Below, one piece after another: positions 1 to 8,532 of a stretch of DNA of 60,612 bases. This DNA comes from S5-A14a sp022766365 (GTDB lineage Bacteria > Bacillota > Clostridia > Peptostreptococcales > Anaerovoracaceae). The DNA is taken from NCBI GenBank assembly GCA_050313295.1, contig JBNPLD010000011.1; one strand, given 5' to 3'. Under the pieces are notes generated by a model that worked only from the letters and a program-made list of their open reading frames with translations, had not been told where the DNA came from and searched no databases. Positions within the stretch are counted from its first letter, which is position 1; the number at the start of each line of letters is the position of its first letter. A program made the position numbers and the translations under genes.

Positions 1-1034
1 TCCTTAGCCCTTTCGACTGCCTTGTTCAGTTCGGTCAGGTCGGCATACTTCGGGGCTTCTACCTTTGTGCCGTTTTTCTTTGCTGTTTCGAATTTATCTT
101 TAGCAGCATTTAAAGTTTTTACTGCGTTGTCAACCTTCTCCTGTTGAATTTTAGTCAGTTCTTCTTTTCGGACAGTTTTCGCTGCGTTGATTGCATCGTT
201 AAAGGTCTTCATTTCAGCTTCTGTTACCCACTTAACGGTTTTATCTTTATCGGTTCCGTCTGTGCTTACTTCGATGCCTTCTTTAGCCTTTTCCGCAGCT
301 ACTATGGCATATTCCAGTTTAGTCTTGTCAGCAGGAGGTAAAACTACACCATAGTCGCTTATCTCTTTCGCAGTAGCTTTACTTATAGGATTATGCCAGT
401 CAATCTGCACTATTCCCCTCTGTTCACCCTTCCCCTTGACAATCTTACCATATTCTGTTGCTCCTCCGGACGCTATAGCATCCATTGCATCTACCCAAAT
501 AGTAATAACAATCTGATTAAGTGCTTTATCTCCCTCGAACATAATTATTCTGGGAAATTCTCTTTCTTTCTTCTCCAGATCAGTATCCATGAAAGTTTTG
601 CTCACAGACATTTTAAAATTCTTCTGATTTTCATAGTTTATTTCCGGATTATACTGTGCAATGTTGTCCACTTGCTTCTTCTCCGGTGCTTGAACATTCC
701 AAAGATGTCCAAACAACCCCATAAACTTGAGGCCTCTCATTCTGAGGTAATATGTATATTTATCCCCATCTTTCTGAACTAATATATTACCGTCGATAGA
801 ATTATTGCCCATGGACAACTGTTTTTGATACGCATGATGTAATCTCACCGGCATTGAGTACACTCCGTCCGGCAAATCGGTCTTAACATCTGTCAAATAT
901 GTCTCACTTGGAATATATTGATCTGCTTCTTTGCCTGCTTCCGCATGAGCTTTTGTTGCTTCAAACGGAGTCATTAAAGAAACCATTAACAGAAATGCAA
1001 AAATACCTGTTAAAAAGCGTTTCGCTAATTTCAT
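1..1034 (-). CDS. NEAT-domain surface protein, C-terminus outside window
   Basis: I read an open frame of about 344 codons with no stop running off the left edge, so the C-terminus is missing. The ATG at 1034 follows AAGGGT at a good distance. Residues 1-32 are a signal peptide (MKLAKRFLTG, hydrophobic core, cleavage near AHA-E). Residues about 55-215 are a NEAT-like domain with DGVYS, SMG, the YYLRMRG strand and MDAIASGGA. From about 225 a helical, charged FIVAR-like spacer follows. The NEAT part closely resembles the first NEAT domain of the protein at 8533-10272, so the two are paralogues. NEAT domains bind haem or haemoproteins at the Gram-positive surface; no canonical YxxxY haem motif was seen. 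It lies 96 bases after the haem ATPase gene on the same strand and probably belongs to that operon. A wall anchor is expected but lies outside the window. Confidence 0.8.
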   Translation of the reverse strand, partial: MKLAKRFLTGIFAFLLMVSLMTPFEATKAHAEAGKEADQYIPSETYLTDVKTDLPDGVYSMPVRLHHAYQKQLSMGNNSIDGNILVQKDGDKYTYYLRMRGLKFMGLFGHLWNVQAPEKKQVDNIAQYNPEINYENQKNFKMSVSKTFMDTDLEKKEREFPRIIMFEGDKALNQIVITIWVDAMDAIASGGATEYGKIVKGKGEQRGIVQIDWHNPISKATAKEISDYGVVLPPADKTKLEYAIVAAEKAKEGIEVSTDGTDKDKTVKWVTEAEMKTFNDAINAAKTVRKEELTKIQQEKVDNAVKTLNAAKDKFETAKKNGTKVEAPKYADLTELNKAVERAK

Positions 1035-1130
1035 AAAATTACCCTTGCAGTAAAAACTGCCCCTTTCTAAAATATTTTTTGAACTTTAACTGATAAATTA
1101 TGATTCTATAGTTTCTGAAACTCAAAAACA

Positions 1131-1940
1131 TTAAACCGTCAAAACGAAAGGTGCCCCGCAAACCTCAGTGATTTCAAGATTCACGTCGTAAAGTTCTCTC
1201 ATTATCTCAGGTTTTACAATATGAAAAGGTTCACCCTTGTCAAGAAGTTTCCCTGCTTTAAGTGCCACAAGCTCGTGGCTGTAATGCAGTGCCTGGTTTA
1301 TATCATGCAGAACCATGACCACTGTCATACCATACTCACAGTTAAGATTGCTTGCTAAGCCAAGGATTTCCAACTGAAATTTAATGTCAAGAAATGTTGT
1401 GGGCTCATCCAGAAAAATAGTGTCTGTAGCTTGTGCGAGAGCCATAGCAATCCATACTCTCTGCCTTTCGCCACCCGAAAGATTACTTATCGATCTGTCT
1501 CTGTGTCCGGTGACACCTGTCACTTCCATTGCCCAGTTCACCTTCTCCCTGTCTTCCTTGTTCATTCCCAAACTGTACAGGCTTTTATACGGGGTTCTTC
1601 CATATGACACCAGCTTCTCAACTGTGATATCGCCAGGCGCAGTATTGTTCTGATGAACCATCGAAACTCGCTTTGCGAAATCCTTCCTCCCGATCCTCGA
1701 AATATCCGTACCTTCGAGTAGTATTTCTCCATCATTCGGTTTCAGATTCTTCGACAAAAGATTCAGAAGGGTCGATTTTCCGCTTCCGTTAGGACCGATT
1801 ATTGTGGTGATTTTACCCTTACTGATCTGAAGAGAGTCTATATCCACTGTTAGTTCCTTTTCATAGGCAAACTTCACGTTGTTCAGCTCATATATGTTCC
1901 CCTTATCATTTGCAGAAGCACATTTTATACTCTTATCCAT
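1131..1940 (-). CDS. haem/iron ABC transporter ATPase (HtsC/FhuC type)
   Basis: A 269-residue cytoplasmic ATPase that should power the FecCD-type permease encoded just upstream. Walker A GPNGSGKS is near residues 49-56, the signature LSGGERQR near 155, Walker B TIFLDEPT follows, and the switch His sits in VLHDINQA. Length and motifs fit the BtuD/FhuC/HtsC family. Its start overlaps the permease stop by 8 bases, so the two are translationally coupled. The family also serves siderophores and cobalamin. Haem is inferred from the Shp and HtsA-like genes in the same operon. Confidence 0.9.
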   Translation of the reverse strand: MDKSIKCASANDKGNIYELNNVKFAYEKELTVDIDSLQISKGKITTIIGPNGSGKSTLLNLLSKNLKPNDGEILLEGTDISRIGRKDFAKRVSMVHQNNTAPGDITVEKLVSYGRTPYKSLYSLGMNKEDREKVNWAMEVTGVTGHRDRSISNLSGGERQRVWIAMALAQATDTIFLDEPTTFLDIKFQLEILGLASNLNCEYGMTVVMVLHDINQALHYSHELVALKAGKLLDKGEPFHIVKPEIMRELYDVNLEITEVCGAPFVLTV

Positions 1941-2919
1941 AATTTTTCCCCGTTTTCTTTAGGAGGAATATGAAGAATGGGCCTCCCACAATCGCCATTA
2001 TAATTGCAGCACTAATTTCTATCGGAGGCATTATCGTTCTTCCGACAGTATCAGCAATCAGGAATACCAGTGCTCCGAGGATTATCGAATATGGTACAAG
2101 TTCCCTATGATTGCTTCCGATAATCAGCCTTGCAATATGTGGAACGATCAATCCGAGAAAGCTTATAGGCCCTGTTACAGCTGTGCATATTGATGCGAGC
2201 AAAACAGCTACCGCTGAGATGACTAGACGATTTGCCGCAGTGTTCAGTCCGAGAGACGCTACTGTTTTGTCTTCAAGTGCCAGAAGATTGCAACGACCGG
2301 ACAGAATTAGGGCAAGAATCAGTCCTGCTATTATGTAACCCACCATTATGTAAAAATCTTCCCAGGTCTTCATGCTGATTCCCATAGGAGGCTTCACACC
2401 GTTTGCTGCGGTCATTCCATCCAGTGCCGTCATAAAACCCATGTTCATAGCATTGATGGCAATACCAACCAGAATTATTCTTAGAGGAGACAATTCTCCC
2501 TTATGCCATGCCAGCATGTATACCAGTAGAAACGTCACCATACCGCCGAAAAATGAAAGTATGGGAGTGTAAAAGAACAGCTTCGGCACAAACAGAAGAA
2601 TTGCAGATGCCACAACCCCTGCCCCCGAGCTTATACCCAGAACTCCCGGATCAGCAAGGGGGTTCCTCATGACCGCCTGAAGAAGCAGTCCCGATACAGC
2701 CATTGCCGCACCTCCAAAGATGGCTATACAGATGCGCGGAAACCTTAAATCGTAAATTATAGCCACATTATCGTCGTATTCTACAAAGAGGCCGCGATAA
2801 AGCTGTGGTAAAGTTACTTTGGTGGTTCCGACTCTCGCTGCCCAAATAACTGTTAAAAGCAAGATTACTATTGTCAAAATCCACAGAAACACCTTAAGTC
2901 CTCTACTATTTCTTCCCAT
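1933..2919 (-). CDS. haem/iron ABC transporter permease (FecCD/HtsB type)
   Basis: A FecCD-family permease of 328 residues with about nine or ten membrane segments. It has the conserved stretches GAAMAVSGLLLQAVMRNPLADP, near residues 80-100 of the longest frame, and GPISFLGLIVPHIAR, which contacts the ATPase. The longest frame begins at 2970. I prefer ATG at 2919 because GGAG lies about 9 bases upstream, because MGRNSRGLKV leads straight into the first membrane helix, and because it leaves a short 14-base overlap with the lipoprotein gene. It partners the ATPase at 1131-1940 and the lipoprotein at 2906-3814 in an importer. The substrate, haem, is inferred from the neighbours. Confidence 0.9.
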   Translation of the reverse strand: MGRNSRGLKVFLWILTIVILLLTVIWAARVGTTKVTLPQLYRGLFVEYDDNVAIIYDLRFPRICIAIFGGAAMAVSGLLLQAVMRNPLADPGVLGISSGAGVVASAILLFVPKLFFYTPILSFFGGMVTFLLVYMLAWHKGELSPLRIILVGIAINAMNMGFMTALDGMTAANGVKPPMGISMKTWEDFYIMVGYIIAGLILALILSGRCNLLALEDKTVASLGLNTAANRLVISAVAVLLASICTAVTGPISFLGLIVPHIARLIIGSNHRELVPYSIILGALVFLIADTVGRTIMPPIEISAAIIMAIVGGPFFIFLLKKTGKNYG

Positions 2920-3814
2920 ACAGCATCTCTCCAAGTTGTTTGTATGCTTCCGGATAGTTGAATTTAGCACTCATCCCGAAAAGATCCGGATCCAAATCAT
3001 ATACCTTATTCTCTTTGACAGCCTTAAAGTGTTTCCAGATATCATTGGTTTTGAACTCCTCCTGAAACATCTTCGCAACATCATCAGGAAATACATGGGC
3101 ACATCTGAGAATTATATCTGCATCCTTGCTGTTCATATCCTCTGTATTTGCAACAACGAAATCAAGTTTTTGATCTTTATAGACATTTTCTGCGCCCAGC
3201 TGCTTCGCCAAACTGCCGACATAACTTGTATCTGTGGCAACTACATAGGAATTCGGAAAGCCCATAAGGATGAGAACTTTTGGTTTTTTCTTTCCCTTGT
3301 ACTTATCCGTCAAATTTCTCTTGTACTCTTTATATTCTTTGTTTAACTGCGATGCTGTCTCCTTTTTACCGAATCTATCCCCTAGGATCGTTGCAGATTC
3401 GTAGAGTCCATCCACACTCTTCATATTGAGAAAAATCGCTTTTTGATTGATAGACTCATATTTGGGAGAGAGCCCCTCTTCAAGAGTATTCGGTCCCATT
3501 ACGTAGTCTGCTTTTAGTTCTTTGATTTTCTCAAGGTCAGGTCCCATAGCCATTCCTACCTTAGGCAAATCTTCATACCGCTCAGGCAAATTTTGATACG
3601 TATCACAAACTCCAACCAGATCCATATCCATCTTATCGCAAAGCTGAGCTGTTGCGAAAGATGTGGCTATAAGTCTCGCATCTGACCCCTTATCATTATT
3701 TGCCTTTTTCTGATGTTGATCTACACAGGCCGAAAGGAAGAACACCTGAAGAAACACAGCCAAAACCAATACTGAAGAAACTATTCTATTTTTTGCTTTT
3801 GTTCTTTTCTTCAT
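2906..3814 (-). CDS. haem-binding lipoprotein of ABC importer (HtsA/IsdE-like)
   Basis: A 302-residue substrate-binding protein with a class III (FecB/HtsA) fold. The lipobox LSAC places the lipidated Cys at residue 30 after a basic, hydrophobic signal. In HtsA and IsdE, haem iron is held by a Met and a His. Here the KVGMAMGPDLEKIKELKAD segment supplies Met88/Met90 and the RCAHVFPDD segment supplies His240, matching those positions in the family from memory. The C-terminal DPDLFGMSAKFNYPEAYKQL is also typical. It starts 5 bases after the shp stop and overlaps the permease start, so relay from Shp to this lipoprotein to the permease is the natural model. Confidence 0.87.
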   Translation of the reverse strand: MKKRTKAKNRIVSSVLVLAVFLQVFFLSACVDQHQKKANNDKGSDARLIATSFATAQLCDKMDMDLVGVCDTYQNLPERYEDLPKVGMAMGPDLEKIKELKADYVMGPNTLEEGLSPKYESINQKAIFLNMKSVDGLYESATILGDRFGKKETASQLNKEYKEYKRNLTDKYKGKKKPKVLILMGFPNSYVVATDTSYVGSLAKQLGAENVYKDQKLDFVVANTEDMNSKDADIILRCAHVFPDDVAKMFQEEFKTNDIWKHFKAVKENKVYDLDPDLFGMSAKFNYPEAYKQLGEMLYGKK

Positions 3815-3819
3815 TTTTC

Positions 3820-4680
3820 TTAAAACTTACCTCGCTTACGCCTGAAATATACATAGGTTCCACCGGCTGCCAGCAGAACTGCTGCGAATCCACCTGTTAC
3901 ATAAACCAAAACACCTTTGGAACTCTTGTTTTTTGTGTCATTTTTTTCTTGCTTAGAGCCTTTATCGTTTTCCCCTTTTTTTCCTTTATCTTTCGTGTCT
4001 TTTTTCCCTTTATCTTTATTTTTCTGTTCCTTTTTGTTCTTGGCATCAACCGTTTTCTTCATACCGCTTTCTGCCTTCTCACTTGCGGATCTTGCACTGT
4101 CGGTCAACGCAGCAGCTTCTTCACTTTCACCCGTAACGCCTCCCGTATCAATTTCCGCATTGAAATCTCCGCGGCCTTCTACAAACCCGGAAGCTTTAAA
4201 GAAATACACTACATCACGACCCATTGGAGCCACATACATGCTTCCTCTTACAACTGTATTTTCATCTGTAATCGGAAATCTTATATCGATTATATTGTTG
4301 CCTTCCTGAGTTACTGTCATATCAGCTTGATAGAACTCTCCTCCATCGGAAAGCATGAAGTTTATGCCTTCAATGCTGTCGGCCATGTGAAGTCTCGCCG
4401 TCAAATAGTGATTTCCCTCTGCATCAACCTCCAGAAGTGCCGTTGGGTGTACGCAACTTCGCACCATACCCTCGCCGATAGCGATACTCTGCTCTCCGCC
4501 TTGATCTTCAATAACTCCGGTAACAGGGTTCCTATAATAGGTCTCTGTACTTCCCAGATAGGTTCCCTGTGAAAAAGCCGTCGCCTCTATGCTGAACAGA
4601 ACCGAAAAACTTACAATAACAGCCAAACTAATAGCAATTACAGAAGCCTTTATCGTTGTGCTGCTTCGTTGGATATTCAT
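3820..4680 (-). CDS. shp: Shp-type cell-surface haem transfer protein
   Basis: Recognised from the segment YRNPVTGVIEDQGGE followed by GEGMVRS and RGSMYVAPMGRDVVYF, which parallels streptococcal Shp (YRHPISGQIEDSGGE...GQGMVEG...RGSMFVEPMKREVVFY). Shp binds haem through two methionines, M66 and M153. The equivalents here are Met75 and Met156 when numbered from the upstream ATG at 4689. A signal peptide comes first, then the haem domain, then a Lys/Asp-rich spacer (about 200-260), a membrane helix (VYVTGGFAAVLLAAGGTYVYF) and a basic tail (RRKRGKF). ATG at 4680 is preferred over 4689 and 4686, because AAAGGA touches 4689 but sits 9 bases before 4680. It overlaps the ABC gene upstream by 53 bases. 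It probably receives haem from NEAT proteins and hands it to the lipoprotein. Confidence 0.9.
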   Translation of the reverse strand: MNIQRSSTTIKASVIAISLAVIVSFSVLFSIEATAFSQGTYLGSTETYYRNPVTGVIEDQGGEQSIAIGEGMVRSCVHPTALLEVDAEGNHYLTARLHMADSIEGINFMLSDGGEFYQADMTVTQEGNNIIDIRFPITDENTVVRGSMYVAPMGRDVVYFFKASGFVEGRGDFNAEIDTGGVTGESEEAAALTDSARSASEKAESGMKKTVDAKNKKEQKNKDKGKKDTKDKGKKGENDKGSKQEKNDTKNKSSKGVLVYVTGGFAAVLLAAGGTYVYFRRKRGKF

Positions 4681-6328
4681 AGACATCATTCCTTTCTATT
4701 ATTTTGTCGCATATGCGAAGAGTTGAACTCTTATGACTTACGATGATAATCGCCTTATGTTTCTTCTCCCTGCTCAGGGCCCTGAGAATTATACCTTCAT
4801 TCAAACTGTCAATGTTGGATGTCGGTTCATCTAAAATCATCAGATCTCCCCCGTGCAAAAACGCTCTCGCAAGGGAAATTCTCTGAGCTTCACCCGTGGA
4901 CAGTGAACTTTTTAACTTATCTATATGAGTATCCATGCCGTCTTCAAGTTTTGCGATAAATTTATCTATGGAAGCTTTGCGACAAGCCTCTTCCAAATCT
5001 CTGTCCGTTGCATCTCTCCGGCCGACAAGAAGATTCTCCCTTATGGTTCCCTTGAACAAGTACGCTGTCTGGGTCATGTAACTTTGATTTTCTCTCAAAC
5101 TCTTCTCTTTAATATGGCGAATATCAACACCGTTTACGGCAATCTTTCCATATTCCACATCATAAAATCTCATTATGAGCTTAAGCAGGGTGGATTTCCC
5201 GCTTCCGCTTTTACCGTGAATCCCGAGGATTTCTCCCTTCTTTAGGTAAAAATCCTCAAATTCCATGAGAGTTCCGTCGCCATAGGCAAACTTTACATTT
5301 TCAAGACTCATATTTTCAAATTTCACTTCAGGCCCATCCTCATTAGGGAAGACCACAGGTTCTTCATCCAGCAGTCCCAGAACTCGCCTTCCGCATGCAA
5401 AGGTCAGGATCAAGTTGTTTGCAAGAGCTGATAGTGCCGCAACAGGTCCGAATGAACTCCATATGATTACTACCGGTACCACCACACCTGCTGCACCCAC
5501 CTGACATCTTTGGTACAAAACAGCCGCAACTGCTACGGATATTGTCCCTGCAATAAGTATTACTGAGTTCGTGAAGGCCCCGTTATTCCCGGAAATTGCC
5601 GCCAGTTTTCTTGCGACAGTGCTCATTTTCTTTGTTTCTTCCTGAACTTCATTGAGCCTTCTTGATCCATTTCCAAATTGGATACTTTCTCTGATGCCCT
5701 CAAAAGTTTCCAGAACTTTACTGTTAAGAACAGCAACCTGTCTTCTGTTTTCGCTTCCTGCTTCTCGTCCGTAAACATAAGTGATATATGGGACCAAAGT
5801 CCCCATCAACAGATGTGCTGACAAGAGCAATATGGTATAGCGATGGTCAAACTGCCATAATACGATTGACATTGTAAGAGTATGTACTATGGCTATGAGT
5901 ACAGGAGATATAGTATGAGCAAAGAAAACCTCGAGAAGTTCTATGTCGGAGGATATTACAGCAAGCATTTCTCCCTTATCTTTGACCTCAAGCTTTGCAG
6001 GAGAAATCCTTGCTACTGCTTCATAAACCTTATCCCTTATTATGTGGAGCGTTTTAAATGCTACATAGTGGTTTGCCATCTGCTCGCTGTACCTGAGCAG
6101 AGACCTCAAAACCGCAAATCCCAGAAGTACACCTATGGCCCATCCGTAATTTATCTGCTCACCGATAGCTGCCTTTGATATGATAAAGGCTCCCACCCCC
6201 GGTATAAAAGTCGCTATTATATGCCCCAGACTTCCAAAGAGCACAGCAAGTATGAGAATAAGTTTTATCGATCCGATAAGTTGAATGAGTCTGAATACTA
6301 TGAATCTTTGTTTTTTACCTTTATTCAT
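4628..6328 (-). CDS. ABC exporter half-protein (CydC-like), membrane plus ATPase
   Basis: A 566-residue type IV ABC protein: six membrane segments in residues 15-310, then an ATPase with Walker A HGKSGSGKS near 377-385 and Walker B LMILDEPTSNID. The signature is LSTGEAQR rather than LSGGQ, so one composite ATP site may be weakened. It forms a heterodimer with the protein at 6321-8102, whose gene overlaps it. ATG at 6328 is chosen over 6331 because GGGGAG gives 5 bases of spacing. The fold resembles CydC and other thiol or haem-related exporters. The substrate is unknown. The haem operon suggests haem or redox handling, but this is inference. Confidence 0.8.
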   Translation of the reverse strand: MNKGKKQRFIVFRLIQLIGSIKLILILAVLFGSLGHIIATFIPGVGAFIISKAAIGEQINYGWAIGVLLGFAVLRSLLRYSEQMANHYVAFKTLHIIRDKVYEAVARISPAKLEVKDKGEMLAVISSDIELLEVFFAHTISPVLIAIVHTLTMSIVLWQFDHRYTILLLSAHLLMGTLVPYITYVYGREAGSENRRQVAVLNSKVLETFEGIRESIQFGNGSRRLNEVQEETKKMSTVARKLAAISGNNGAFTNSVILIAGTISVAVAAVLYQRCQVGAAGVVVPVVIIWSSFGPVAALSALANNLILTFACGRRVLGLLDEEPVVFPNEDGPEVKFENMSLENVKFAYGDGTLMEFEDFYLKKGEILGIHGKSGSGKSTLLKLIMRFYDVEYGKIAVNGVDIRHIKEKSLRENQSYMTQTAYLFKGTIRENLLVGRRDATDRDLEEACRKASIDKFIAKLEDGMDTHIDKLKSSLSTGEAQRISLARAFLHGGDLMILDEPTSNIDSLNEGIILRALSREKKHKAIIIVSHKSSTLRICDKIIERNDVYEYPTKQHNDKGFCNCY

Positions 6329-8102
6329 CATCGCTCCCCTCTACCGTCAATTCATTATCCTGTTCCTTCGCTTCTATTCCCCATCGCTCAATTCTATGCT
6401 GTTCTTCATACATTTTCTTAAAACCGCCGTTGAAGCTCATGATCTCTTTGAATGTACCTTTCTCAGTAACCTTCCCGTCTTCCATAAAGTATATGAAATC
6501 GCACTTTCTCGCATTTTCCAGTCTGTGAGATATGATTACCGTAGTGTGTTTTTGTTTATCTCTAAGAATTTTCTCCATTATGGATTCTTCACTCTCAAGG
6601 TCAATATTTGAAGTAGCTTCATCGAAAACCTGAATCGGAGAATTTTTGATGTAAGCTCTTGCCATGGAAAGTCTCTGTTTCTGCCCTCCCGAAAGGTTAC
6701 TGCCACCTTCCGTAAGTTTTAGCCTCAAAACATCTTCATTTTGTTCTGAAAGTTCCTCATCCAAGCCTAAATCCTCAAGGATTTCTATCATAACTTTTTC
6801 CGGCACATCAGCTTGACCCATCTTGAGATTGTACTCAACGGATTCATTAAATATAAACGGTGCATTGTCGATAAGACTTATGTTTTCGAGCCTGCTCTTT
6901 TTAGAAGCGTTGCACGTTTCACCGAAGATAATTTCTCCTTCAACAGGAGGCATAACGCCCATTATCAATGCTGCTACGGTGGATTTCCCACAACCGGAGG
7001 CTCCCACAACAGCGGTGACCTTTTCTTTCTCAAATTTCATCGAAAGGTCATGGAGCAAAACATCTCTTCCCTCGTAAGCGAAACTTATATCTTTCAATTC
7101 TATGTCTACAGGTTTTCTTGGAAAGTCTTCTCCCTCTTCCTTTTCCTCCGGTATTTCTAAAACCGAAAAAATTTTATCAGCTGCGGCAAGTCCGTTCATA
7201 GCCACATGGAAAAAAGAACCGAGGAGCCTGAGCGGCAGAAAAAATTCTGACGAGAGAAGAATGAATACAATTGCACTTCCAAGATTTATTTCACCTTTGA
7301 TAAAAAAATACAACGACGCGAATATTCCAAGAGCCGCTCCACCATAGGCGCCAAGATCCATCACTGTAATATTATGCAGTTGTAATGCCAGAACTCGCAT
7401 CGTCTTCAACCGAAAATCCTCAGAGGCAGCACTCATTTCTGATCTTTTGTCTTCCACAGCACCATATGTTTTAAGTACAGTCATGCCCTTAAGTAAGTCC
7501 AGGAACTTGTCCGAAAGATTTACAAAACTCCCCCAATACCTCTTCATAACTTGTTTGGCAAGTTTTTGTATAAATATTATTGCTACAGGTATAATAGGCA
7601 ATGGAAGTATCAGAAAAAGCGCTATCTTCCAATTTATCGTTGCCAGTACAATGAATATCATCAGCGGTGAAAGGACCGAATACACAAGTTGAGGCAGAAA
7701 CAGGCTGTAGTAAACCTGAAGCTGTTCAATGCCTTCTACAGAAAGCTGTACGATCTCAGATGGATTCACCCTCTTGGAATAAGTCATGCCGAAGCTGTAT
7801 ATTTTGTTGAAGAGTTTCGTCCTGAGTCTGGATTTAACTCTTTGAGAAATATCTGATGATAGGATAACCTCCCACCTCATAGCAAAAATTTTGATAATTA
7901 TGCAAACTCCAATGATTGCTGCTGTTCGATAGCAAAATCCACTTTCAATCTCATCGGGTAAATATATAAGTTCCTGAATGAATTTGCCCATGGCAAGGAC
8001 GATGACCACCGATGTGGCCATGGAAAGGAGTTTAAGACTTATGGTACCGTACAACAGATGCCTGTCGGAGTGCATTTCAGCTAATAATCTTTTTTCAATC
8101 AA
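6321..8102 (-). CDS. ABC exporter half-protein (CydD-like), membrane plus ATPase
   Basis: A 593-residue membrane-ATPase fusion. Six membrane helices lie in about 20-310. The ATPase has Walker A VVGASGCGKST, signature LSGGQKQRL and Walker B IQVFDEATSNID, so it carries a full consensus set, unlike its partner at 4628-6328. The start codon is TTG at 8102, with GGAA upstream and an 8-base overlap with the DUF454 gene. The only ATG nearby (8075) lacks a ribosome site. The two genes overlap by 8 bases and must be co-translated. Substrate unknown; haem or a haem-related thiol is inferred from context. Confidence 0.8.
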   Translation of the reverse strand: MIEKRLLAEMHSDRHLLYGTISLKLLSMATSVVIVLAMGKFIQELIYLPDEIESGFCYRTAAIIGVCIIIKIFAMRWEVILSSDISQRVKSRLRTKLFNKIYSFGMTYSKRVNPSEIVQLSVEGIEQLQVYYSLFLPQLVYSVLSPLMIFIVLATINWKIALFLILPLPIIPVAIIFIQKLAKQVMKRYWGSFVNLSDKFLDLLKGMTVLKTYGAVEDKRSEMSAASEDFRLKTMRVLALQLHNITVMDLGAYGGAALGIFASLYFFIKGEINLGSAIVFILLSSEFFLPLRLLGSFFHVAMNGLAAADKIFSVLEIPEEKEEGEDFPRKPVDIELKDISFAYEGRDVLLHDLSMKFEKEKVTAVVGASGCGKSTVAALIMGVMPPVEGEIIFGETCNASKKSRLENISLIDNAPFIFNESVEYNLKMGQADVPEKVMIEILEDLGLDEELSEQNEDVLRLKLTEGGSNLSGGQKQRLSMARAYIKNSPIQVFDEATSNIDLESEESIMEKILRDKQKHTTVIISHRLENARKCDFIYFMEDGKVTEKGTFKEIMSFNGGFKKMYEEQHRIERWGIEAKEQDNELTVEGSDDE

Positions 8103-8463
8103 TTGTCTTTATTCCTTTATAAAAATATATGTAATGCCCTAGAAGTATGAATATTATTACAATTCTCCCATACACGTTGTGCATAACAAAGAATGAAATC
8201 CCAAAAAAAATAGTGATCACTGCAAGAATTTTTAACTTTCGTCTCTTTGTCATTCCCTCTTTCTTGATTATGGGGCGAACGTTTTCCTTGAAAAATTTCG
8301 TACCTTGAAACCAGCTGTTAAATCTGTCAGAACTTCGTGCAAAGCAGGCAGCTGCTATGATCATAAATGGTGTCGCCGGAAGCAGGGGAAGATAGATCCC
8401 CAAAACTCCTATTCCAAAAAATACGAAACCAATCGCTCCGAAAATGGCTTTCTTAATATTCAA
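8095..8463 (-). CDS. DUF454 (YbaN-type) small membrane protein
   Basis: About 122 residues with the DUF454 core GxxxxxLGxxGIYLPLLPATPFMIIAAACFARSS near the N-terminus, followed by two more hydrophobic segments. A GTG at 8496 would give 133 residues, but that codon lies inside the terminator hairpin of the upstream gene. The TTG at 8463, four bases after AGGAGG, starts the protein at LNIKKAIFGAIG, which is how family members begin. DUF454 proteins are inner-membrane proteins without an assigned reaction and often sit next to haem or iron genes. The gene overlaps the CydD-like gene by 8 bases. Confidence 0.8.
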   Translation of the reverse strand: MNIKKAIFGAIGFVFFGIGVLGIYLPLLPATPFMIIAAACFARSSDRFNSWFQGTKFFKENVRPIIKKEGMTKRRKLKILAVITIFFGISFFVMHNVYGRIVIIFILLGHYIYFYKGIKTID

Positions 8464-8481
8464 CTGTCCTCCTATATAAAA

Positions 8482-8520
8482 CCAGCCTCCTCCCACAGCT
8501 TATTTGAGGGCAGGAGGCTG
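8482..8520 (-). terminator. intrinsic terminator/attenuator between NEAT gene and DUF454 gene
   Basis: The arms CAGCCTCCT (8483-8491) and AGGAGGCTG (8512-8520) pair perfectly, extended by CCC/GGG around one bulged base. On the minus strand the stem is followed by GTTTTATATA. It sits after the NEAT gene stop and just before the DUF454 start, so it may reduce, rather than end, transcription into the operon. Confidence 0.75.
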
Positions 8521-8532
8521 TTTGTATCAATT

